Positions 33,496 through 42,355 of a stretch of 64,000 nt of DNA are shown piece after piece (the stretch's first letter is position 1; every line of letters starts with the position of its first letter). The notes under the pieces are model-generated. The model did no database searches and had not been told where the DNA came from. It saw only the letters and a list, made by a program, of their open reading frames with translations. The position numbers were made by a program, and so were the translations under genes. Origin of the DNA: Isoetes taiwanensis (lineage: Eukaryota > Streptophyta > Lycopodiopsida > Isoetales > Isoetaceae); NCBI GenBank assembly GCA_021234155.1, contig JAJEKV010000009.1:12282546-12346545 (forward strand), read 5' to 3'.

Positions 33496-34832
33496 TTAAT
33501 GGCGTTGTCCCTTAATGCGACTAGCAAGATACATGTCTTGCCTCATAAGGGTTACCCGCTTTGCATGAACAGTGCAAGCTGTTGAGTCTTCAAAATGTTG
33601 CACTATCTTCTGCTCAGCCGCTTCTTGCAGTGCCAGCAGCATCTCATATGTGACCCTCATGTCGGTCTTGAAATCCTGCATTACTTCTCTAACTAGCCGA
33701 GCAAAGGGGGCACGGGGGAATCGGGAGGCGTAGCTGCTTGGCTGAAGTGCGAATCTCCGTAGTGCTCTTTGCTCGAAATGCTTCCCCGGTGAGCTTCTTC
33801 CCAAGCGGGCTTTTTCGGGACCTTGGGCTTTGGTGGTGGCGGCCTTAGGGTCTGCTGCTTTATTGGGTGTCCCCCTTCGATGGTCCTGACCCTGTTCTCC
33901 TGGTAGTAGGAGTTGTAAGCCTCCCACTCCTTCATATAGGCCTCGTGCTCCCTCATATTTCTCTCATAGATTTTGATGGGGTTAAGTGACATAAGACTCG
34001 AGGCCCGGTCGGGGTTGCTTTTCCGGTCCCACTTGGATAAGGAGGGGCTTACGCACTTGATCCTGGCTTGCTCCAGTCGGGTTGCTCACGGTTGGATCTT
34101 GGTTTCTCCTGGCACAGGGGTTTTGAAGAACTCCCACCCTTGGGGTTGGGGATGTAATCCCCGTCCCGGAGGAGTCACGGGAGGAGTTAGGTGGCTGATC
34201 GAGGCGGCTCGGAGATCCGACCCCTTAGGGTTGGGCTTCCTTACCTTAGGGACTTCCTTGAGCTTCCTTGGGCTCCCCACCCATTTCCCTTTCTTACGCC
34301 CGGTTCCTCTGCCGCTTTAGCCTCCTCCTCTGCCTCTTCCTCTTCTTTTGTTCTCTTTTCCTTTCTGGCGTTCATACTTTGCGATAAGCGGCGTGAGGTC
34401 CGCTTCCTCCGCCCGGCTCAAGCCTCGGCTCGCTCTATCTTGCTGCTCCTCCGCTTCTTTCTCGAATCCGGGCTTGAGTTGCTCTTCAGAATGGTGGGCT
34501 CGGAGTTCGGTAGTCCTCGCTCCTCCACGAGCCTTGGTCCTTTGTTCTCCATTGTGCTCCCTCATCTTCTTCTTCAATTATCTCCGTTCACGCCGGGTGC
34601 ACCTCTTCTTCTCGGTCGACCTGCCCGGTCTCCCCGTCATTGCTTTGCTCTCTTTTGGGATCCTTCACTATTGTCTTGCGATTGAGGGTTCTCCCTCACT
34701 TTCGAGAAGATTGACCCGTTGGTCAAGAAGAAGGCCTGAAGCATCGCGCCCGAATCGTCTTCCCCGGAATCAAAGGCGGCTGGTGATTACGCTGGGAGGA
34801 GCTTTCCTCATGATTTGCTTGGTCCGTGCCAT
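33496..34832 (-). CDS. Histone H3-like protein with very long N-terminal tail
   Basis: The start codon at 34,832 gives MARTKQIMRKAPPS; canonical H3 begins MARTKQTARKS, so Lys4, Arg8 and Lys9 are kept and Ser10 is Ala. The C-terminus (about 33,730-33,499) is a clear H3 histone fold: APFARLVREVMQDFKTDMR, LLALQEAAEQKIVQHFED, then HAKRVTLMRQDMYLASRIK and GQRH before the stop. Loop 1 (QDFKTD) has canonical length, unlike the longer loop of CENH3. An alternative frame just upstream supplies ALREIR of the alpha-N helix, so a frameshift lies near 33,770. Between tail start and fold are some 330 residues, Lys/Arg/Glu/Pro-rich (KKPAWEE, YERNMREHEAYMKEWEAY, GRGRGG), against about 30 in normal H3. No intron is seen. 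At least four frameshifts are present, some at CAG/CTG sites. Confidence 0.75.
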
Positions 34833-34933
34833 GTTTGGCCAGTTCGACAATCCGGATATCCAGGTGCAAAGATTGCCTTAGGGGCTGGAGCTAATTTCTA
34901 AAGCGGGAACGTGTAAATGAGGGGGGGGTACTT

Positions 34934-34943
34934 CTATTTATAG
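34934..34943 (-). promoter_or_regulatory. TATA box of the H3-like gene
   Basis: CTATAAATAG on the minus strand, 102 nt before the ATG at 34,832. It occupies the same relative position as the TATA box of the second unit. It lies inside what would be the leader of the retrotransposon and would give the histone-like gene its own promoter. Confidence 0.6.
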
Positions 34944-35044
34944 CTTGGCAAATTTTAGGTCAAAATTCAAGTTGCTCTATTTAACATGCTAAGGTACCTA
35001 TTTAATTGAAACTTACACTTATTTGGACTTTTTTCTACTTTATT

Positions 35045-35301
35045 GGTCTCAGGGTAGCGTCTGCTTCAAAAACTAAAGTTTAGTTTTTTAGACCAGCGCG
35101 AGTATGAGATCTTATTTTTTAAGTAATTTATGTAATTTAAACATGCTATTCCAACTAATTCCTACCTTGGAACTAGCCTTACCATATTACTTTTCTCAAA
35201 TTCATCAAGTTTAGTGTGTTCTTGGTTTGATGTCTCACCGGTAGCGCCCTGCTCAAAAACTAAAGTGCGGTTCTTTGACCAGCGCGCGGTGTGGAGACAT
35301 C
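35045..35301. repeat. Two long palindromes upstream of the H3-like gene
   Basis: Palindromes lie at 35,045-35,111 and 35,229-35,301, with the same core (CAAAAACTAAA...TTTAGTTTTT) and GTCTCA/TGAGA outer arms as the pair at 33,085-33,350. Centres are about 187 bp apart. Compared with the other pair they are offset by 1,948-1,959 bp, close to the TATA-to-TATA distance of 2,045 bp, so the palindromes were duplicated together with the gene. Confidence 0.85.
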
Positions 35302-35490
35302 CTACTGAAGGAGGTTTTGGCTCATTCTTTTTTAGTCTTATTAAGTTCCAATTCACCTAATCGTTACTAGCTTAGCATAAACTACAAAAATGAGAAAAAC
35401 TTTCCCACTTTTCGAGGCTTGAGGATCCTATCAAGTTAGTACTCATCGGGAGCATTGGTGATTGCTTTGCTCTTGGTCTCCAAGAACATG

Positions 35491-35504
35491 GCTCTACGAT
35501 ACCA
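35491..35504 (-). promoter_or_regulatory. tRNA-Met primer binding site
   Basis: The minus strand reads TGGTATCGTAGAGC one base after the LTR end (...GACGTCACA, A, TGGTATC). This is the initiator-Met primer site TGGTATCAGAGC with CAG replaced by CGTAG, the same replacement pattern seen at CAG triplets elsewhere in the window. Confidence 0.8.
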
Positions 35505-35505
35505 T

Positions 35506-36919
35506 TGTGACGTCCCCTACACAAATTATCACGATGCCCGCAGGTATGCAAGCGAGAGTTCATCCCGCACCCGCTCCACAGCGATCTGAGGGCCCTCCAC
35601 ATATCACCGTGACCCCTCGAGTCCACGATTGGGGAAGAGTGAAGGGGTCATTTTACCCGTCTCCCTCAGGGCCTACCCTAGGCTGGGAAGCGTAAACATA
35701 CATCGATAACATAACATCATATATCCACCTCGGCGGGTGGCACATCAACTTATCTGCATGGACAAAGATCGGCAATACAAGGGAAGTTCCTACCCAAGGC
35801 TTAGACTCGACTCCGATGGCCGACAAGCTTAGGTCTCGAGTTGATCTGTGAGCATTTAAAGTAGGTTGAAAAGTGTTGGGACCTTTGTAGCGGGTGCATA
35901 AAAGGGGGCTATTCCCGGGTTACATCTCCCGATTCCCGATGGGGGCGGTAGGGATCATTCCCTCGAGATCTTCATGCTGACCCAAAGGTGACTAGAGGGC
36001 CACGCCCTTATTCGACTTAACCCACCTGGAATGTGTACACCACCCCACGGTGTCGAGCCCATGCCTTGCCCGCACTCGGTGGCAAGCCATTAGACCTAGT
36101 CACTCACGATCCCCGTAGACTTTACGCCCGGATCGGTCAAGGGTCGAGAACACGAACCTCCTTCTAAGCCCCGGCCCCTTCACCCACAACAACTGGGCTC
36201 AGACACAGGCGAATCTAGTAATGCACTAAGAGGGACTAGCTAGGAGCATCATCTACTAAGCTTTAAGTCTCTACCCCCTTCCCAATACAATGAGTCCACG
36301 TAATACATCCATCCATCATATGAACATAAATAATAAGAAACTAATCTAATACATAGAGTTAGGTTCTTTAGTTAGAGTCAATCTCGGGATCCGCAGCAAC
36401 TAAGGGCGATTTAATAGGGCTAAACCCTCCGCTGGAAAATGGAATGAGGTTTAGGCTATTCAATCGACCAAATACTCCTGATCCATGGTTCACTCCTCTT
36501 GATCCGGAAGGCATCCATGTCATTACGCTTGAAATGTGGAAATGGAAGGACGATCCGACAAAATTTGGAAACGCCGCAGGCGAATCGTGGGAGTTAAATT
36601 GACTCCTCGCCAGCTGAATCCCGGAGTTGAAAGGTCGGCGTGGGGCGAAAAAAGGGAATGTTAGGGTTTGGTGCCTTATGTAGGCTGCTCCGGTTAGGTT
36701 TAGGGTTCCCATGACCCTTGGTCTACCTTTAATGGGTTAAAGGTCTAAAGGTGCGCGCATTGCTAAGTGTGCGCACCATTGCAAGTCGCCCCCTAGGGCA
36801 TCCTTGCTTGGTACCGCGTCGGCGTATCGCCGGTAGTGGCGATGTCAGTGGATTGGCCGTTAAAGATGCGGGTATACTTTTGAGACCGTGATATAAAATG
36901 ACTGAAACGGGCGATCACA
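35506..36919 (-). mobile_element. Complete 5' LTR of a minus-strand chromovirus
   Basis: On the minus strand it begins TGTGATCGCCC (36,919) and ends GGGGACGTCACA (35,506): 1,414 bp with TG...CA ends, followed by a primer site. Its inner end matches 4,439-4,915 and its outer end matches 13,171-13,409. Outside it, AAGAT (36,920-36,924) continues into purine array, the same pentamer that precedes the LTR end at 4,439. A minus-strand frame at 36,368-36,712 appears to be a chance frame within the LTR. Confidence 0.85.
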
Positions 36920-38198
36920 AAGATAAAGGGAAACAAAAACAAGAAAAAAAAATGGAAAAGGAAAAATAGAAAAGGAAAGAGGGAAAAGGAAAAAAAGAAG
37001 GAAAGAAGGAAAAAGGTAAAAAGGGTAAAAGTGAAAAAGAAATGAAGTGAAAAGAAGTAAAGGAAAAAAAATAAAAACTAGGAAGGACGAAAAAGGAATT
37101 AGAAAGGATGAAAAAGGAAAGATGGGAAAAGGAAAGGCAAAGGAAATAGAAAAGGGGACAGAAAAGGAGAGGTAAAAGGGCACCGACAAAAGGGTCAGAA
37201 AGTAAGGTGGGAAAAGGAGAAAAAGTTAAGGGAAAATAAGAAAAGGTGGAAGAAGGGGACAAACAAAGCGCATGGGAAAAGTGAAATGGAAAGGAAAAAG
37301 AAAAAGAGAGGGAGGAAAGGGCAAAAGAGAATCTGGGAAAAGGGGCCCTCGGAAAAGGGGGGAAAAGGAAAAGGCGTGGAAAAAAACGGGAAGAGAGAAA
37401 GGGTGAAGAAAGAGGAAAAGGGAAGCAAAAAAGAGCATCTAGAAAAGGGAGAGGAAAAAGATGGAAAAGGTAGAAAAGTAGAAGAGGCAAAGGGTAAGGA
37501 ACAAGGAAATGTAAAAGGAGGAAGGGGAAAAGGGGTCTGGACAAAGGGAGGAAGAAAAGGGTGAGTAAAGGGGAAAAGAAAGGGAAAAAAAAGAGCATGG
37601 GAAAGGAAAAGTAACAAGAAAAACAGAAAGGAGAAATTGGAAAGGCAAAAGGGGAGGAGGATGGGGGAAAAGAAGGAAAAGAGGCACATAAAAAGTTGAG
37701 AAAAGGAAAGAGGCATATGAAAAGGGAAAGGGAAAGGGATAAAGGGAAAGGAAAGGGAAAAAAGCACCCGGGAAAGCGAAAGGGTGGGGAAAGGATGAAA
37801 AGGAATGTAAAGTTGAAAGGACAAGGAAGAAGGAAAGGGAATGTAAAGTTGAAAAAGGGGCACGAGGAAAAGGAGAGGGAAATGGGAAAAGAGATGGAAA
37901 AAATGGCACGTGATCAAGAGGAAGAGGGTGGGAAGAAAGGAAGAAAAAGGCACACATAAAAGATGAGCAAAAGGGGAAAAACAAAGGGAAAAATAGAAAG
38001 AGCCGAGGAAAGATAAAAAGAAAGAAAAAAGCCCATCAAAAAAAAAAAAGAAAAAGAAGGGAAGGGAAAAGGAAGGTAAAGGAGGGACAAGGGGATTAAA
38101 AAAAGAAAAAAAGAGAGAATGAAAAATGGTAGAATGAATAGGTTTTGTCCGCACACGATTCTAATTTATGCTCAAAGAACGCCGGGCACCATTACTAG
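36920..38198 (+). mobile_element. Right half of a purine-core Helitron
   Basis: This is collinear with 5,254-6,542. It begins at the AAGAT duplication that bounds the LTR and ends with the Helitron 3' sequence ATTACTAG at 38,191-38,198. The terminal hairpin is damaged (GCTCAAAGAACGCCGGGC instead of GCCCAGCAACGCTGGGC), the changes falling on the CAG and CTG triplets. Together with 4,108-4,438 it makes one Helitron copy interrupted by the chromovirus. Confidence 0.8.
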
Positions 38199-40040
38199 TC
38201 TTATATTATAATGTTATCCCGTAAGTAGTGCATCGAGCCCTAATTTGAATGGCGGGGATCATCCTGATGCATCCGGGCCTAGATTTATTGCACGACTTAC
38301 CAACACCGGTGATTGGTCATGCTTGATCCGGGAAAGGGTAAATGAAAGGGGAAAAGGAAAAGGGAAGTGGAAAGAGAGAATGTGAAGGGCAAAAAAGACA
38401 TAGGGGAAAAGGGTAAAAAGGAAAAGGGAAAAGGGTGGGGATAAGAGAAAAAGGCATGGAAAACAAAAAGGAAAGGGAACACGGAAAGAGCACGAGGAAG
38501 GAGGAAGAGAGATAAAGTGGAAAAGGTAAATGGAAAGGGCATGAAAAAAAAAAAAAGGAAAAGGTTGAAAAAAGAAAAAAAGAAAGAGAAAAAAAGCATG
38601 GAAAAAGGGAGGAATGGGAAAAGGAAGGAGCATGGGAAAAGGGGGAAAAAAGAAGCGTTGAGGAAAGAGGAAAAGGGAAGGGACAAATGACATAGGAAAA
38701 GGAAAAAAAAAAAAGAGGGAAAGGGAAGGGAAAACGATCAAGAAAAAGGGAAGAGTGAAAGGTTGGAAAAATGAGGAAAAAGGGAAGAGAGACAAGGGGA
38801 ACAAGAAAAGGATGGGGAGGGGGGAAGGAAAAGGGGCATAGAAAAAGGGAAAGTGAGAAGAAAGAAAAGGAAAGGGAAAAGGGGAAAGGAAACCTAGGTA
38901 AAGGTCACAAGGAAAAAGAAAGAGGGAAACGAGAAAAGAAAGGGAAGGGCATGAGAGAAAAGGGAAGAGGAAAATGGGTGAAGAAAGGAAAAAAGAAAAA
39001 AGGGAAAAGAAAAGGGGCAAGAGAGAAAAGGTGGGAAAAGAGGAAAATGGATATAGAAATAAGAGAATAAAACAAATGTGCAAAAGACATGGAAAAGGGA
39101 AAAGGAAAAGGGAAAAGGAAGGGAAAAGTGCACAGGAAAAGGATCGGCAAAGGAGGAAAACGGAAAGAAAAAAAACCCATCAAGAAAAAGGAAACGAAAA
39201 AAAAAGGGAAAGGGAAGCAGAGAGGAGTGATGGAGGGAGGGAAAGGGAAAAAGCACATGAGGAAAGGAAAAGAGAAAGAAAAAGGAAGGGTTGAAAGAAG
39301 GGAAAATTGCACCTGGAAGAGGGGAAAGGTGGGAAGAGGAGGAAAAGGAAGCCACGAGAAAAATAGAAAAGAAGAAAAGGGTGGAAAAAGGGCATGGGAA
39401 AAGGGAAATAGAAAAAAAAAAAGAATGGAAAAGGGGGAAAGAGAGAGAGGCACCTGGAAAAGGAAATGAGGAAAATGAAAAGGGGAAGAAAAAAAGGGAA
39501 CATGGAAAAGGAAAGAGGGAAAGGGTGAGGAGATGGAAAAGGAAGGTAAAAGGGCATGGAAAACGGAGGGAGAAAAAGAAAAAATGGAAGGAAAAGGGGC
39601 ACCTGAGAAAAAGGAGGAAAAGAGGGGAAAAGGAGGAAAAAGAGAAGGGAAAATAGGCATGGAAAAGGGGAGAAAGAGTAAAAGGTTGAGAAAAGGGAAG
39701 ACATGGAAAAAGGTGGGAAAAGAGAAGGCATAACAAAGAGAAAGGAGAAGGAAAAGGGCAAAGAAAAAAGAAAGAGGGAAAGGTGGAGAAAGGAGCAAAG
39801 GGAAGGGAAAAAAAAAAGGTTATCGGAACGTGGGAAGGGGAAGGAAAGGGATGGGAAAACAATGAAACATGTGAGAAAGACGAGAAAAAAAAGGAACAGA
39901 AAAAAGTAGAGAAAATAAGAAAAAATGAAATGCGGGATAGAGCAAAAGGGAAAGGGAAAGGAATAGGGCTTTTCTCACTGCATCCCAAAGCATTTACAGG
40001 CTCTCAACTTATGCCCAGCAACGCTGGGCACCATTACTAG
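38199..40040 (+). mobile_element. Complete purine-core Helitron, abutting the previous one
   Basis: It starts TCTTATATTATAATGTTAT directly after the CTAG of the preceding Helitron. It ends with the family hairpin (GCCCAGC at 40,013-40,019, GCTGGGC at 40,023-40,029) and CTAG (40,037-40,040) followed by T. At 1,842 bp its 5' 130 bp resemble those of 27,192-27,320, and the rest is almost entirely A/G on the plus strand with GGCAC/GGCATGG punctuation. No protein is encoded; the long minus-strand Phe/Ser/Leu-rich frames are composition artefacts. Confidence 0.88.
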
Positions 40041-40053
40041 TTATAATATAAGA

Positions 40054-42298
40054 TTTTCAGAACAGTAACTAATGCCATGATTCATGGTGCCCTTCAAATA
40101 CCTTAATACCTGTTTGGCAGCTATCCAATGCTCCCTCCCTGGATCATTGTTGTATCTGCTTAACATATTTACCACATAAGCTATATCAGGTCTAGTGCAG
40201 TTAGCCACATAAGATAAGCAGCCAATTAATGACATATATAGTACATTAATCATTTCTTCTCGTTCTGCATCAGTTTTGGGGCTCATTCTGGCAGATATCT
40301 TACATCCTGGAACTATAGGAGTTTTGCAAGTATTACAATCATTCATATTAAACTTGCTAAGCATCCCTTCAATATGACCTTTCTGAGTCAAATTTAGTAT
40401 CTTATTGGCTCTTCTCTATGTACTTCAATTCCCAGGAATTTCTTTAGCTCACCAAGATCAGACATCTTAAATTTACTTTTCAAAATGCTCTTGCAATGCT
40501 CCAAAATATTTATGCCATTTGACACCATGATGTTATCATCTACATAAAGCGCTATTATACACCATTCAGCTCCTCTGTGAAATTTATACAGATTTCCATC
40601 ATTTTGCAGTTTAGTAAAGCCCTGCTCTTTGAGAAAAGAGTCAATGCACTTATACCACTCTCTTGGAGACTGCTTAAGACCATATACTGCCTTATTTAAT
40701 TTCCACACCTTCCCTGCTCTTTCTTCAAAAGCTGGTGGTAATCTCATGTAAATTTCCTCTTCTAATTTTGCATTTAAAAATGCTGTATTTACATCCATAT
40801 GGTGCACCTCTAGGTCTGCTGCATTTGCAATTGATAACAACATCCTTATACTGTTCATTTTAACAAGTGGAGAAAAAGTCTCCTCATAGTCATGACCATA
40901 CTTCTGTGTAAAGCTTTGAGCTACTAAGCGTGCCTTAAATTTAGGAGTTACCCCATCTGCTTCTGTCTTTATTTTGAAAATCCATTTGTTACCAACAATA
41001 TTTTTCCCACTTGGCATATCCACTAGTTCATAAGTATTAGTTCTATCAAAGGATTGCATTTCAGCTTGCATAGCTTTCAGTCATTCCTTACAATCAGGAG
41101 AATTCACTGCTTCATTATAAGACTTACGTATTGAGATATCCAAATGCATCAAGATTTCAAACAAACTGAGTACCTCACCTTCATTTTCTCTAAGTCTTTT
41201 GCTCCTGCCCATGTTATCCCGTCCTAATGACTCAAGATTGGCTGCACCGTCTCGAAGTATCTCTGCTTCAGTTCTCCTCCTTCTTCTTAGTATTTCTCCT
41301 TGGTTCACTTCTTGTTGCTCAGATGTAATTTCTGGTTGTACAGTTTCAGCCTGCACACTTTCAATATCAACATCATTAGGTTCGGTTAATAATTGCTTGC
41401 CATTTACATCGTCATCATCATCAACCATTATACTAGTAGGTTCAACTTGTGCATTCTCAAGGTTTTCCTTTGTTTCTTCTTTGCTATCAACTGTAAGATC
41501 TTGGCTGTTAATCTTAGGCAGCACCTTATAAAACTGTCCTTCATCAAACAATACATCCCTGGATATTATGATCTTTCTTTTGCTTGGATCATACAATCTA
41601 TATGCCTTAGATTGTTGATCATATCCCACCAAGTAAGTTATACAAGCCTTGTCATCCAATTTCTTTCGCAACTCATCAGGTACATGGGCGAATGCCAAGC
41701 ATCCATAAGCTTTAAGCCTTTCATATTCAGGCAACTTCTCTGACCATAATGCTTCAGGGATTTCCCCTTTAATACTTATAGATGGCAATAAATTCTGGAC
41801 ATATACTGCTGTCTTAACAGCTTCTTCCCAAAGGAAGTTAGGTAGGCCTGAATATTTGAGCATGCTTCTAACTGCATTAAGAATTGTCCTATTCTTTCTT
41901 TCAGCAATTCCATTTTGCTGAGGGAAAAATCTACAAGTCAGCTGCCTTTTTATGCCATGTTTGTTACAATAAAGCTTAAACTCATTTGACATGAACTCAC
42001 CTCCTCTATCCGAGCGTAAACACTTGATTTTCCGTCCAATTTCCAGCTGAACTTCATTTGCAAAATTTTTGAAAGCTTGGAGTGCCAAATCCTTTGTTCT
42101 CAAGCAATAAACCTTGGTGAATCTACTATAATCGTCAATAAAGGTCATGAAATATCTTTTGCCTGACAGACTGGTTACGTTCAAGGGTCCATACAAGTCT
42201 GTATGAATCAGATCTAGCTTGTGCTTTGCCGGATCTTTTAAATGGAAGTTTTGCATGCTTTCCCAAGATACATCCAACACATTTAAAATCCCTGTCAT
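40054..42298 (-). pseudogene. Copia integrase, reverse transcriptase and partial RNase H
   Basis: Read on the minus strand: the integrase core (41,700-42,298) carries DLYGPLNVTSLSGKRYFMTF, DDYSRF and CLRSDRGGEF; the RT (40,394-41,071) has KARLVAQSFTQKYGHDYEETF, HHMDVNTAFLNAKLEEEIYM and the catalytic YVDDN. RNase H (40,054-40,391) stops at GTMNHGISYCSENL, where Helitron ends begin, so the last part of RNase H, the PPT and the 3' LTR are missing. The order GAG-PR-INT-RT-RH identifies Ty1/copia. A frameshift lies near 40,392. The element cannot transpose. Confidence 0.93.
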
Positions 42299-42355
42299 TT
42301 TCTGCAGTCCCTTTTACCAGTCTCTTTTTTATCATAAGCTTCACTGTATTAGAAT

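Noticed and set aside
33496-34832. Calling the H3-like gene CENH3
   Set aside because: Loop 1 is not lengthened and keeps the canonical QDFKTD segment, so the centromeric-variant hallmark is missing.
33085-35301. Regularly spaced palindromes as a CRISPR array
   Set aside because: Only four copies in two pairs, in eukaryotic DNA, with 120-bp to 1.7-kb spacers and no associated genes. They fit duplicated promoter-proximal palindromes.
36368-36712. 114-codon minus-strand frame as a gene
   Set aside because: It falls within the LTR, between segments matched by other LTR fragments, and shows no domain.
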